From: Durusdinium trenchii
Taxonomy: Eukaryota; Sar; Dinophyceae; Suessiales; Symbiodiniaceae
Assembly (NCBI GenBank): GCA_963970005.1
Contig: CAXAMN010021396.1
Span: 391,833-455,832, forward strand
DNA: 64,000 nucleotides
Direction: 5' to 3'
Shown here: piece by piece, positions 11,288 to 22,203 of the stretch
Layout of the letters: each line of letters opens with the position of its first letter
Position numbering within the stretch: the stretch's first letter is position 1
Notes under the pieces: generated by a model
The model's input: only the letters and a program-made list of their open reading frames with translations
Databases searched by the model: none
Told to the model about the DNA's origin: nothing
Made by a program: the position numbers and the translations under genes

Positions 11288-11514
11288 TCAACGCCAGCCT
11301 GAGAAGCAAAGGGCCAAGCCAAGGGTTGGAATGACATGGCGGATGTTGAAACTATGCAAACCTTCTGTATTCGCTCGTGATGACCGCAAGCACACCGCAA
11401 GCAAGCATCTCCGCGCAAAGTAAACTTTAACACCAAATGAAGCGACAAAGCCTTACAGAAACAAACCAAAGCATATGTCAAGGGATGTGATCATCCGACA
11501 TGTTCATTCCTACC

Positions 11515-11635
11515 TCACCCCGGCCCGCGTTTCATGGCCAGTAGGTGATTTAATAGCCCAGTGTCCAATTCTCGGTATTGGGCTTTGAGCTGCAAGAGGA
11601 CCTGCACCTCGGCCTGCCACTCTGCTTTGGCCACC
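11515..11635 (-). CDS. Probable exon, coiled-coil-like
   Basis: After a CTCTGAG|GTGGCC acceptor the minus frame encodes a charged helical stretch (VAKAEWQAEVQVLLQLKAQY, RELDTGLLNHLLAMKRG) typical of a coiled coil. It ends at a TGA at 11515. It is likely the downstream partner of the exon at 11.82-11.93 kb. The function is not recognisable. Confidence 0.45.
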
Positions 11636-11814
11636 TCAGAGCTCTTTAAACAAATTCCACCACAATTATTAACGCCGAAAGGATTGTCCGATGGAAAGTT
11701 CGAGTCTTGCATGTCAGGGATCTGTACAGACACACCACAGCCGTGTATGCGATTTTCCGGAGAGATTGCACCTCATCAGCAATCCAAGAAACAACATAGC
11801 AAACAACAGTTCAG

Positions 11815-11930
11815 CCTTGGAAACCCGAGTCACCTTTGCTGCCTTCATGTTACGGATCTCTGCACCCTTGCAGCTAATGTCTGCATCCAGTTGAGCCAGC
11901 TCCTCAGAAGAAGGGCATGCAAGGTGGCAT
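11815..11930 (-). CDS. Probable exon, coiled-coil-like
   Basis: The minus frame reads PSSEELAQLDADISCKGAEI followed by RNMKAAKVTRVSKAE. It is charged and heptad-like, as in the exon at 11.5-11.6 kb. A GC donor is possible after CCAAG (AAG|GCTGAAC). Downstream the same frame turns hydrophobic and Cys-rich, which I read as intron. Confidence 0.4.
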
Positions 11931-12335
11931 TGCAAAGATTCATCTCCAGAGGTGGGAGCTCAGGTCATTAAATGCACAAGGAAGTTAAGCAGTCGTTGTT
12001 ATTTGTGTTTGTTCCATCTTAGCCCAAACTGCTTGCCGGGGTTTTACCTCATGTTAACACTGTAGGGGGAAGTTCTCTGATCTCAGCTTTCTAAAACAAC
12101 TAGTTGCCCTTGGTGCCTAGGCAAGTGCCTACTCCTTTGATTGGTGTGTTTTCGTAGTGCTTTGCAAAATCATATAACAAGTCGGGCGCCCGGCGTGCCA
12201 AGTGCCACAAAAGCAACTCCTTCCCCGAAACTAACAACCGCAACTAGCTAGAATGCATTCAAACAACTTTGGCAGTGCTTGTGATGCCACCCAGCCTCTT
12301 GGCAATACTAGCATCATACGTTTCTTCACATCAAA

Positions 12336-12530
12336 CTACGCAGCACTTAGTTGCATGTGTGAGGTGATGCGTCTTTTGCTTGGAACAAAGGTATCATTTT
12401 GCCGAACCACCTCTCCATCTGCCTTCGCATCAGCCGTGCTCGTCACTTGAGTCACTTGAAGCTTTCCTCCAACTGACCCAACCTGGCTTTCATCCGAATT
12501 GAATTCCATGACTCTTAGGTGCATTTTGCA
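12336..12530 (-). CDS. Possible exon, product unknown
   Basis: Minus frame with polar, protein-like content (VMEFNSDESQVGSVGGKLQV, DAKADGEVVRQNDTFVPSKR). It ends at a TAA at 12336. It may continue the same minus-strand gene as the 11.5-11.9 kb exons. No family recognised. Confidence 0.3.
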   Translation of the reverse strand, partial: CKMHLRVMEFNSDESQVGSVGGKLQVTQVTSTADAKADGEVVRQNDTFVPSKRRITSHMQLSAA

Positions 12531-13413
12531 ATGCCTTTTCTGTTTCCCGATGAGCAAGCTATGCTAGGTTGTACCAAAGCGTTCTGTAATACTGACAAAG
12601 TGTTGCAAGTACCCTCAGTTCCACCAGTCAAATGTGGTGATGTATGCGGTCTTGCCATCAATACTTTCCATGATCGTGTTCTCTTGTTTTGTTGCCCACA
12701 TCAACCATCGCCACACCCACCTGTAGTTTCTGCACTTGAAGCACTTCAGCCGGAAGCTTTCGGGCGAGGCCCAGCAAGCAAAAGGCATCCAGCGCAGCAT
12801 AGAGCAATTGGTCTCTTGACAAAGGTCGAGCTCCCCAATCACTGGTTTGCCTGTTCTTTTTGGCTTCAGCACGTCAGGAAGCAGTGGAAAACCCGAAGAA
12901 AATGCCTCACAAAATGGTCCATGTCACCACAGATCTTTGGCTTTGTGCCATCAACTCACCGGTGCACGGGCACATATATGAGCATATCGAATATTGTGTG
13001 TATATATATATACACATATAGAGTGAGAGATAATATAAGTAATTACATGCAAATACATATATATATGATATCTGAACTGTATATTGATGTATAGTATATT
13101 GGCGATTGATACGTGCCCTGTGGTGTCTCCAAGTGCTCCCACCCTCCAGGCTATCCCAGGCACAGGCGTTTGCTCAATGGAGATCCAAAGTGCTCCAAGC
13201 ACAGGGCTGACAGGCCTGGTGGACACTATGCGAAGTGAGGGATTCTGAAGTTTTGTGGCTCAGTCGGGGTCTTTCAGTGGTTCATCTCAGTACTATGTGG
13301 TACTTCTAAATGATGTTTTTTCAGAGAGTTTAAGCTGGTCTTTTACACTTGGGCCTATATTACAGGGGCTCCCTAAAAATGAAGCGTTTATTTGCCACAT
13401 GCATCCAGTTCAA

Positions 13414-13620
13414 CTACTCAGCGTAAGTCACAATGATTGGTGCTTCAGCCAGGAAAAAAGACACCGAACGACACATCTTGAAACTCATCGCTCGGCCACC
13501 TGTGGCTTGTCCTTTCTCGCGTCGTAGTGTCATGAAGGCCTCTTGAACATCGACAGCGCCCTTAAGACATCTGAAGCACTCCAAGTGCGGGTAGGACGCA
13601 GCCAAGCGTTGAAGATCATG
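13414..13620 (-). CDS. Possible exon, product unknown
   Basis: Minus frame with protein-like sequence (DLQRLAASYPHLECFRCLKG, AVDVQEAFMTLRREKGQATG). It is bounded by non-coding sequence on both sides. It fits the leftward array; the product is unknown. Confidence 0.35.
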   Translation of the reverse strand, partial: HDLQRLAASYPHLECFRCLKGAVDVQEAFMTLRREKGQATGGRAMSFKMCRSVSFFLAEAPIIVTYAE

Positions 13621-13739
13621 CCTGGGGGAGAACGTGGTAGGGGCTCGGAGAAGGGTCAAACCCCTTCCCCCAATAAACCTGGACCAAGATGGGGTATCCA
13701 ACAATATAGGGTTGCGCATTCATCAGACCCATATTGAAT

Positions 13740-15980
13740 CAAGGGGAAATCATGGGAATTCCAAAGGTCTAACTTGAGCTAAGACATGACACATCCCAGC
13801 AGGGTGCCAAGGCCTTACTTCTGTGAAGTTCTTGGTTGAGATTCTTGGGAAGCCAAGGCGGGGTTCATTGATTGCAAGACAGCGTGGGACAGAAGCTTCT
13901 CCCCAGGATAGATGTCAATTACACGTTGAAAAAGGGAAGTGTTGTGCGAATTCTCCTACATTTTTAACATGTAAAAATGCATAAAATCTGCAAAGCCCCT
14001 ACACCAATCTACTGCAACCATGAGTGCAAACAAAAGACATAAAAAGACCTGGAATCCTGTCTAGACGGTCTAGAATCCTCCCCTATACTCGGCCAATTCT
14101 CGGGAACGGGGCCCTTATTTGATCAAAAGCGGTGAGGAGATTTTCCTCTCAGCCCACCACAAAGAATCAGACTAGCTCGGCCAAACGCTTTTGGGCTTCT
14201 TCTTTGAGCCACAGGCTTGAAGCTAGGTTGCGGCAGCCCGAATCCGAGCTTCAGAATCCTCAGTGCTCAGATTGTCAAACCGAGCCTTTGGGAAGCCCGT
14301 TCCCCTACAGGTGAATAGGTGAATTAAACCGTGGATTGTTTGGGCTGCATGACGCTCTTCTTGACCTCAGGTCTTGTGGTCTAGTCTGGGCAGCTACACT
14401 ATTGAAAGGCAGCGTTGAGGTGGTTGTTCATTGTTTTCTTGCAGAGATGCTCTTGCTTTTGTTCTTTCTCCATTTAGCTGGAATCAAAGAAGGAAGCAAG
14501 GAAGGAAGAAGAACCGATGGTTTGCTAAGGTTGCTGGATCAGTTCTTGATAAGCTTGCCTTTGCGGGGGAGTGCCCTCGACCTTCTAAAAAAGGCCAAGA
14601 AGCAACCAACTAAAAACAAAGTCACTGCAAGCAACCCAACTCCACGCAAGCCAGCAAGCAAGCCACACAGAAGCAAAGTCATAAAGAAGAATAAGCAGGG
14701 AAGCAAGGAAGCAGCGAGGGAAAGGGAGGGAGGGAAGGAAGGACAACGAAACGATCAAAGCATTCCAGATACCAGCATAGCTCGAACCCTTGAACAGAAC
14801 AATTAACAAAATAAACTATACACAACACCTCGCACTATACCTGCCACCCTATTGAAAAGGCATCACCCTCATGGAGCTCAGCGAGATAGCAACACCATAG
14901 TTACGATCATGGACAAACTGAAGAATGTCAAGATGTGAAGCTGAACTTGCAGAACTGTAACAATCCGAAACTCAACAATGTGGGCAATGAGGCCCTTTGA
15001 TCAACAACCGTGCTTTGGACCACCCTCTAATGTATCTTTCCAAAGGACCTATTGCTCCCTTAACGGATCTGACCCGGACTTTCCAAATGCATTTGAGTCC
15101 AGAATCCTCCAAAACATGCATCAATGGGCTGCATGGCATCAATAATCTACGTTAATCCCTTCTCCAATCTCAACCTCCCATGGCTTGGAGACACCAAAAT
15201 GAAACAGTCCATATCACGGGCTTGCCCTCTGAGGGAGGGCCCTCTGGCGGTTCCATCCTCCAGTTCAGCCAGTGATCCCCGCATGGCTAAAGACGTTGGT
15301 CAACAGGTTGGACAACTGCTTGGCGCACGGAGTGCCAGCTGGCGCCAGTGACAAAAGATCGAAAACAATCACCTTGATGGGAGGCGAGTGCGAGGGTAAA
15401 GAAAAGTACTATTGCATAAACTACAAACGTGCAAGACTCTTCTAGTTGTGCGAAGGCAAGTCAAATCTCAAGTGAATGCATCTGAGCGCAGATCCGCATA
15501 GATCCAAAAAAGGGCAAATTCATGACCAGGGACAGTCAGTGCTTAATGCAGACCGGGGAAAGTACATGACGCATGTTTAAGAAGGATAGCAAAAGCTGCA
15601 AAGCAACATCGTGAAGTTAAGCACGGACAAGTACACCATCTAGCATTCTGCAAAATCCCAACGGCGCAGCACTGAACAAAACATGGTCGCCTGAACAAAG
15701 AAGCTGGGTTGATTGAGTACACACAACCTTTGGGGGCACACATACCCTGTGCGGACACAGACAGGGTTACTTCGACTTTGCTGAAACGCACCGACATACC
15801 CAAAGGACTACAGTAGCAAAACATGACTCACGAAGCGTCTCCCTTTCGACACAAATCCCAACTTACATAAGACACTAGATAGTAACACTAAGCTACTAGT
15901 AAGTTACTAGTAACAAAAGGCATCGCTACGACCGGAGCAAGGACGCTACGAACGTAGCTCCTGGCCTTACTACTAGTAGC
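13740..15980. other. Long non-coding stretch with purine-rich repeat
   Basis: I see no gene I can support here. At about 14480-14750 the plus strand is rich in GAAGGAAG/AAGCAAGG motifs; the Lys-rich open frame over it (14336-14806) is best explained by this purine bias. At 15885-16000 there is a copy of the dispersed CTACGAAC/CTACTAGTA repeat. The remainder is featureless to the eye. Confidence 0.5.
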
Positions 15981-16000
15981 AAGAAGCTACTAGTAATATG
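15885..16000. repeat. Dispersed repeat, CTACGAACGG/CTACTAGTA family
   Basis: Contains TAAGCTACTAGTAAGTTACT, GACCGGAGCAAGGACGCTAC and GAACGTAGCTCCTGGCCTTA followed by CTACTAGTAGCAAGAAGCTA. It abuts the end of the exon at 15990-16223. Confidence 0.75.
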
Positions 16001-16223
16001 TACCTCTAGGCATGATGGAACGAATCACATCATCCCCATCCTCACCGTCTACGTCCGTTCCTCCAGTTCGTTCCGTTTCCTCACCCCAAGCGGCATAGCG
16101 ATCCGCTGCCAACTGCAGGGTGGAACAGGGCTCCATGGAGGCAGTACTTCGTCGATGCTTTTGCATCCCACTTCGCTTCTCCAGGAAGGGCCGCCACTCC
16201 ACGTCTAATCCTGGTCGTTTCAC
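15990..16223 (-). CDS. Probable exon, acidic C-terminus
   Basis: Minus frame with clear protein character (DVEWRPFLEKRSGMQKHRRS, then ADRYAAWGEETERTGGTDVD) and an acidic tail (DGEDGDDVIRSI). The frame closes at a TAA inside the edge of a CTACTAGTA repeat copy, so the true end may be a donor site just before it. The product is unknown. Confidence 0.45.
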   Translation of the reverse strand: MKRPGLDVEWRPFLEKRSGMQKHRRSTASMEPCSTLQLAADRYAAWGEETERTGGTDVDGEDGDDVIRSIMPRGTYY

Positions 16224-17258
16224 GACCGAGAACGATCTGGCAGGCGGAACTGAGCAGGCGAAGCAACGCGACGCAACGCGAACGCAACTGAAGGGGTGCC
16301 CAACGGGCCCCGGGATCCATGGGTGTTCAATACAGATGCGTTGCCATCACACATGGGGCCTTTGGACTCCAAGCAGTGGTCAAGCAGTGGTCACCCTGCC
16401 TACGGCATGCCCTGGTTGAGCAAGTAGGGTGAAAGCATCACCCTCGCTGTTCAAACGAAGCATCTCTGATAAACCTCAGCATCATGAAAATTATCAACCC
16501 TCCATAATAAATACATCAAAATACATGCGACCAAAGGGAGGACCGATCCGGTGGGTTTTTGGGGGGACGAAGACGTGGAGGGTCCGTCGAAACCTCCCAC
16601 ACTCCCGTAAAAATGATCTTGTCACCTTTTCTAGAGTGCTCCCGAAATGAATGGGAAACGGTGTCCAATTCAAGTCCAGATGGCAGCAAATGTCTCTCTT
16701 CCACTCTCTCTCTCTCTACAGGGTCTAGCTGCCTTACAGCTGTCTCACAGGGACACTCCGACGGAATAGCTGCCCTAACCTAAGGTTAATGCAGGTCGCA
16801 CCAAAATACGGGCTGCAAAAGTGCAAAAGGGAGGAAGGTGCAAAAATGCACGTCGCCTGCTATCGGCAGGGAAGAGAAGGAGCAAACACGAGGAAGCTTA
16901 CAACATATGCCACCCAAGGCGGGCATACTGTGCGACAAACGTTGATGGGATTTACATGGATTTACTTTCCTACCTGTTCTGGGGTAAAAGTCAATGGCAA
17001 AACAACAAAGTGCAGGACAGGTGAACCAATCCAACCAAGAAACCAAAAGGAAGTTTAGCTGTAGAAGCATGTGCACACTGAATAATTTGCAAACAACCTG
17101 GAGTCAGTGATAAAAGGACAGTTGCAAGGTGTTACTCACCTTGCCTGCCTTGTCAGGAAAGAATCTAAACCTAAATCTATTGAAATTGAAATAAGCTGAA
17201 CCTGAAACTCCTGCATTGCCCCAGGATGGCCCCAGGAACCTGACCTCAAAGGACCTGG

Positions 17259-17372
17259 GAGAACATCAACTTAATCATCACATGAATCAAATCTACATAG
17301 AATTGCGGAATTTGATCGAAACATCATGCAATTCTATGAGAGAATTGAGAGAACATCAACTTAATCATCACA
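17259..17372. repeat. 24-bp direct repeat flanking a fold-back segment
   Basis: The same 24-bp sequence (beginning GAGAACATCAAC, ending TCATCACA) occurs at 17259-17282 and 17349-17372. Between the copies lies an inverted repeat: CATAGAATTGC at 17296-17306 and its complement GCAATTCTATG at 17328-17338. This could be a small fold-back element with an unusually long target duplication, or a local tandem duplication. Confidence 0.6.
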
Positions 17373-17636
17373 CCTGTGCACGAAACTGTGGGTGAGTTCT
17401 ACTCCCGAAATTTGTTGAACAGCATCCTTGCACTCATGACGACGTGCTGCGTTTGGATCCCCTCTCTCCCTCTCTCTATACTCTATGTGCATCATGCAAA
17501 TTATATGATATCGATCGATTCCTGAGAGGACAACATGCAGCCAATCACACCGAGTCATCCCTACGACGGGTTGTAATGAGTCGGAGTGATCTAGATGCTT
17601 GAAAACTGGATCATGGATGATCATGGTTGAAACACA

Positions 17637-18110
17637 TCACTTTGCCAAGCAACGGTCTTCCACTTCTTGTAGCTCACTTTTATTGGAGACGAAGAAAATC
17701 TGCTCAGCGACTTCTGGTGGAAGTTGTAAGGAGTTGGCATCCTCCTCCACAGCTGCGATCTTCCGATCACTCACAGCTCGGATCTCCTTCTCTTCAGCCT
17801 CTTCGGCTTCTTGAACACATGCCTCACACTCTTCCTGGAAGCATCCAAATTCACAACTCCAGCCAGGCACCTCTGCATCCAATGCCGAAAGCACCTTCGA
17901 ACCAAAGCGATCGACCAAACGCCCTGCGACCAAGCGAAAGCCTTTGCGGATAGCAAAGGAGACCATGCGCAATTGCAGTAAATGATCACCTTCACCCAGG
18001 TTGTAGGCATGCTGCGGCTGACCATCATTGAGAGCACCAATCACCGGCAAGAAGAGCACCTCGCACAGGTGAAGTCCACAGAATTCAAGAGATTTCCATG
18101 CACAAACCAC
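17637..18110 (-). CDS. Probable exon, acidic helical protein
   Basis: A long open minus frame of up to 157 codons. The convincing part begins near FLPVIGALNDGQPQHAYNLG and continues through VSFAIRKGFRLVAGRLVDRF and GSKVLSALDAEVPGWSCEF to a Glu-rich helical stretch (CVQEAEEAEEKEIRAVSDRK) and ELQEVEDRCLAK. This is one of the longer uninterrupted exons in the array. No catalytic or repeat motif is recognised; the Glu-rich region suggests a coiled coil. The start at 18110 is arbitrary, because the upstream part (MVCAWKSLEFCGLHLCEV) may be intron. Confidence 0.5.
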   Translation of the reverse strand: MVCAWKSLEFCGLHLCEVLFLPVIGALNDGQPQHAYNLGEGDHLLQLRMVSFAIRKGFRLVAGRLVDRFGSKVLSALDAEVPGWSCEFGCFQEECEACVQEAEEAEEKEIRAVSDRKIAAVEEDANSLQLPPEVAEQIFFVSNKSELQEVEDRCLAK

Positions 18111-18250
18111 ATGTCAATGGACAAAGGATGACAAAGGTGTCCCCGAACCCCTCACATTTGGACCAGTAAACATGGTGTTGGCATATTGATCCCATGCTTG
18201 GACCAGTGAACAGCGCCTGGAAATATAATATACCTATATACTCTTCTGAT

Positions 18251-18450
18251 TCAGAAATATGTGTTTTGTTGGGCAACTCGGGAAGTCTGAACGTCTGAAA
18301 CCCTCGGAACGTCGACTCGCGATATCGCAGGAAGACGACCGCCGTGAAACGGTCTCGCCCGTGACGGTGACGGCGGCCGTGGGTTTTGGCAATGCAAAGA
18401 CTTGCAGGTGGCAGAATCTTTCTCGTGTCTTCGGCGATTCGGGTAGGATT
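18251..18450 (-). CDS. Possible exon, basic
   Basis: Minus frame reading NPTRIAEDTRKILPPASLCI, then KTHGRRHRHGRDRFTAVVFL and RYRESTFRGFQTFRLPELPN. It is Arg/His-rich and protein-like. It may belong to the same gene as the 17.6-18.1 kb exon, which is in a different frame. The product is unknown. Confidence 0.35.
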
Positions 18451-18586
18451 TTTTAAATAGAAGCAACCACTAACCACCACTTAAGGGACTTGAGCCAGGC
18501 CTTCACGGGGACGAAGACTTTGCTTCGACCTCTCAGCTGCTTTCACCGGTTGATCCGGTCTTCGCACCAAACGAAGCTGCTGGGTC

Positions 18587-18740
18587 TTAACCGTCCTCGG
18601 TGCTTTTCACCGTCCCATGGCCCGCCTCTTCCTCCAGGCGATCCGCCAGGTGGTGCGTTCGGACGAAGCGCAGCGTGTGACTCAGCTTCGTGGGCTCTTC
18701 ACCGGGCACGCGCTTCAAGTAGTGATTCTCTACCTGAATT
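18587..18740 (-). CDS. Probable exon, product unknown
   Basis: The minus frame has a convincing stretch VENHYLKRVPGEEPTKLSHT followed by LRFVRTHHLADRLEEEAGHG. Upstream the frame becomes Ser/Thr/Cys-rich and less protein-like. The overlapping plus frame (from 18617) is open but weaker. No family recognised. Confidence 0.4.
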
Positions 18741-19283
18741 GGAACTGGAGAATAGGACTGAGAAACCGCACCCCTGCAGCTAGTACAGAGAGCGGGCGTG
18801 GATGCGGTGGACCAGGTCGAACACAACGGGAACATGACCTCCGTACATCCATTGGATCGTGCGGTGCAACAATTCAGTGGGGACATGCGGGAATTCACCA
18901 CCTGGTGGGGTTTGTTGAACTCACCCAAATGTCCTCCAGTTCTACCAAGAGCCGACCAAAGTTCCACCACATCCACTACAATTTTCAAATCTCAGGGGTA
19001 TACACGACATATATAAACCGATTGAATCCGCTTGCATGGTTTTGGTGCTTGGTATTGAAGCCACCCTGAGAGGACTTCAAGCATCAATCAAATCACCTGC
19101 TGCAGTTTGGGGTGCCGGCTGTTTCAAGATTTGGAGCTGTTGGATGCTGTTGGATGGGCAACCACTGGATCCAATTAGAATCCACTTGGGCAACACCAAA
19201 ATCAAGGTAGGCCAACAATGTGGCGCATGGTGCTGCGGAGGAAACCATCCAAGCAGATTTGTGTCACCTCGAACATCCTGAAA

Positions 19284-19832
19284 CTACTGAATCTCCACCA
19301 TATTGTTCAATCTTCTCGTTGACAGGCTAAGCCTGTGGGACCAACTTCTCGACAGCCAAGACTCCCACGACTGATGCCTAGGCACAATTTCTGCCAATCT
19401 ACTGCGCCCATCCTCCGTGCTGAAGGGCCGTGAGCCGATCGACACATCGACCTCGACTTTGACCTCGCACATTGAAATCAGCTCCGTTAACACCGCTGGC
19501 GCCAGTCGATAGGCTTCGCGCCTAAAAGGCCAGCGGCAAGTCGATAGGCCGTCGCAGGGGCCAACAAATAAATCATGGTACATCACATCTTCATATCGTT
19601 TTATATCTCTACCTTGCGCACTAGGAACAATGTTCCCTACTAGGGGCTCCTGGCAATTCCTACTAGGAGCAAGGGCACTACGAACGGGGCTCCTGGCCTT
19701 ACTACTAGGATCAATAAAGCTACGAACGGGGCAAACAAGGCTGGATGGATCGTCTGGACCTACAAACCGGATACTCAGAACAAATGATCCTGTTTTTCTT
19801 GCCAAATGAATGGCCAGCGTTTGGTGATCCAC
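19284..19832 (-). CDS. Open frame overlapping a dispersed repeat; uncertain
   Basis: A 182-codon minus frame, long for this window. The 3' half looks protein-like (REAYRLAPAVLTELISMCEV, KVEVDVSIGSRPFSTEDGRS), but the 5' half lies on the CTACGAACGGGGCTCC repeat (19610-19740), whose copies elsewhere are clearly not part of genes. It could be an exon that runs into an adjacent repeat, or a chance frame. Confidence 0.25.
   Translation of the reverse strand: MDHQTLAIHLARKTGSFVLSIRFVGPDDPSSLVCPVRSFIDPSSKARSPVRSALAPSRNCQEPLVGNIVPSAQGRDIKRYEDVMYHDLFVGPCDGLSTCRWPFRREAYRLAPAVLTELISMCEVKVEVDVSIGSRPFSTEDGRSRLAEIVPRHQSWESWLSRSWSHRLSLSTRRLNNMVEIQ
19610..19740. repeat. Dispersed repeat, CTACGAACGG/CTACTAGG family
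   Basis: Contains CCCTACTAGGGGCTCCTGGC, CACTACGAACGGGGCTCCTG and GCCTTACTACTAGGATCAAT. It lies inside the doubtful minus frame at 19284-19832. Confidence 0.75.
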
Positions 19833-20668
19833 TGCATTCCGGCCTGCGGCCGGAACCCACTGTTCTTGAGATGGTGAGGGTCTCTTCTCGTCAGTGAGTC
19901 ACATTCGTTTCGGGTATATATAGTTGCCAAGTTACTCGATAAAGTCCACATGCTTTGGTGCCAATGTGCGGGAGCCGTTGGGCAATGCGCGGAAGAGCAT
20001 CCGCATCAGCCGCAAATGCGTCCCCTCAACGACCTGCAACCGTTCAGTTTCCCTTCAGTTCCCTTGTGATGGATTGGTCAAGCTCGTCTGGAGTTGTTTC
20101 CTCCCACGGCCACTTGTACCCATCTTGTACTTTACTACAGGCGCTGAGGGGGGGTTAGTAGGAGCTGATCATTATCATTGACACTTCCCATGACCTCTAG
20201 GAACCTGCATGAGAGGACCTAGGGCTGCGGGCTGCTGAGCCGGGCCGTGTCGGGGCTCATGTGGTCTGAAGTCTCTTTGAAACTGCTGGCAGCCGCAGTT
20301 CAATCGTAGTGCGGTCGTACTTCGCACAAGTTCGGAATGAAACCATCCCAGAAACCAGTTTCTGGCAGAAGGAATGTCCATGAATGTCCTATTTCCTCTT
20401 TGCAGCTCCCCCGACATGTCAAATGTTGGCAGTTCTCTTTGGGTGCTCCGCGGATCGCCAGTCCCAAGGGAGTTGTCGTCCTTACGGTGGTGGGTTGGTC
20501 ATGGTTTCGACCTCCAAATCTCGACGCCCCCGAAGTCTCCACCTCCAAGTGGTCGAAGCACATCACAAGGAGCAAGACAAAAGACAGCGGCTCAAAAGGG
20601 CCCTCCAAAGCAGGCAAAGGGCCTAAGAAGAGGCGCTGTCTTAGACAAACGTGCAAAGGCCAAGTACG

Positions 20669-20920
20669 TTAGGCAAAACCCAGGCACATACTGCCGAAAG
20701 GATCCTTGTCTTTTTGCTTTTGCGCCAAAGAAAGGCCCCTGGCTTTCTGGTAACAACCTCCAGGATAGATCCCAACATCCATTGACGAGAACTTCATGGT
20801 GACCTGCATCCTGGGGGCGACCCCCTGGACCCCCTCAGGCTTGAGGGAAGAGAAGATGGCCCGAAAGGGCGCGAAAGCTCTGAACAGCATCTGCGAAAGC
20901 TCTGAAATGATGACCGGCTC
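20669..20920 (-). CDS. Possible exon, product unknown
   Basis: The minus frame reads ELSQMLFRAFAPFRAIFSSL, KPEGVQGVAPRMQVTMKFSS and ends QKQKDKDPFGSMCLGFA before a stop at 20669. The composition is protein-like. The region just left (20300-20660) has open frames on both strands that I cannot resolve. Confidence 0.35.
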   Translation of the reverse strand, partial: EPVIISELSQMLFRAFAPFRAIFSSLKPEGVQGVAPRMQVTMKFSSMDVGIYPGGCYQKARGLSLAQKQKDKDPFGSMCLGFA

Positions 20921-21139
20921 AGAGAATCCACATGTCTTAGATACGTCCAGGACACCGAAAACGTGTGGGGAATATGTACGGCATGATTTAAACCATGTCA
21001 TACATGACCCATATCCCAAGCACTCCATGCGAATAAGTACGAATCCAATTATATAGGATTCCTGTGTCAGTGGTTCAAGGACATTCCACCACCAGTCCCA
21101 GCGACTCTAATCTTTTGCCATGCCTTATTTCAGGTTATT

Positions 21140-21400
21140 TCATACTGTTTCTACTGCAAGCGGCCATGCAGACCGGAAGTTTCTAGGCAGACCGAGTCTT
21201 ATTTGCTTCAGTCCTCCACCCAAATCCCACAGCCGAGTTCGAATGCCCCGTCCGGCCGTGTCCGGAGACCAAAACCACCCGCTTCGCTCCGGCGGTGGAC
21301 GGAGCAGGAGCCCCCCTTTTGGGTGACACATGGTGACAATCGAGACCACTTTGGATCGGTACTGGTGAGACCACAACTGGGCCGCAACTGGTGTGCGGTT
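21140..21400 (-). CDS. Possible exon, product unknown
   Basis: The minus frame encodes VVSIVTMCHPKGGLLLRPPP and then RSGWFWSPDTAGRGIRTRLW. Two other frames over the same GC-rich DNA are also open, so both the frame and whether it is coding are uncertain. It lies within the leftward array between better exons. Confidence 0.25.
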   Translation of the reverse strand, partial: NRTPVAAQLWSHQYRSKVVSIVTMCHPKGGLLLRPPPERSGWFWSPDTAGRGIRTRLWDLGGGLKQIRLGLPRNFRSAWPLAVETV

Positions 21401-21908
21401 AGGGTTAGGCCGCAGGTTGTTGGCCTCGTGGAGATCCACCATGATCCACCTGCAGCAAGCTGCAAATCTGAGAACTCATGAAAAATCCCAACAATCTTCA
21501 CCAACTCTGTTCTCCTGCGCTGGTTTCGTAAGGTTCCACCCAACTTGATGTCTTCTCGCCTTCCACTCCCTCTCTCACCTCTCTCAGTGCAACGAAAAAG
21601 AAGGCGCCCGAGACCGTCGGCCTTAGGAGACGCGATTGAAGAGCAAACTTCTGGACTTCACCAAATGGTCCCAGGCGTCGCCCGGCGCGATGCGCTCGTA
21701 GTTCCCCATCTTCTCCTGTGATGCGCTTGATTGTCAAACATAGACATAAAAAAATAACGAGTGGTATATATAATGAAGACGTACTTTAAAATGTATAAAG
21801 GGCAAAAATGACCCACAATGTTCTTGAGCAGTTTTCCTCTGTGAAAGCTTGTGCAGTGTAGCCTGAACAAGTTCTTCAAGCTTCGGATTTTGGACTAGAA
21901 TTACATAT

Positions 21909-22010
21909 CCGGTGAACAATGGCAGGGGGGTTGCCAGGCATTCTATAGAAAATTATCCTCTATAAAATGGGTTGTCAACCCTCCCCATTTTATAGACACT
22001 CATTCACCGG
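21909..22010. repeat. Nested fold-back (MITE-like) element
   Basis: The inner arms are perfect 13-bp inverted repeats: TCTATAAAATGGG at 21959-21971 and CCCATTTTATAGA at 21984-21996, with a 12-base loop. Outside them lies a second inverted pair, CCGGTGAA (about 21909) and TTCACCGG (about 22003). The right outer arm touches the end of the exon at 22000-22203. I could not identify a target duplication. Confidence 0.6.
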
Positions 22011-22203
22011 GGATGACATATCGGAGCCCTGGCATCGGAGCCAAATATAACGACCAGTTCCATGATTTCAGCGCCCTCTCCGGCATCTCGCCATACTTCC
22101 GCATGGGGCGGCCTTTCCTCAGTGCATTGAGAGCGGGCCCTCCGTCTGCCTTGAGGGAAGCAATCAACATGAGGGGTGTCATACACTTGGCAGTGCCTGG
22201 CAA
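22000..22203 (-). CDS. Probable exon, product unknown
   Basis: The minus frame reads KCMTPLMLIASLKADGGPAL, NALRKGRPMRKYGEMPERAL and KSWNWSLYLAPMPGLRYVIP, ending at TGA about 22000. The composition is clearly better than the other two frames. The C-terminal end overlaps the outer arm of the fold-back element at 21909-22010. It lies just downstream of the TTLL exons but is not recognisably part of a ligase. Confidence 0.45.
   Translation of the reverse strand: MPGTAKCMTPLMLIASLKADGGPALNALRKGRPMRKYGEMPERALKSWNWSLYLAPMPGLRYVIPGE

Noticed and set aside
14336..14806. 156-codon plus frame with a Lys-rich second half
   Set aside because: The Lys-rich part comes from GAAGGAAG/AAGCAAGG purine repeats; nearby frames are equally open and no conserved motif is seen.
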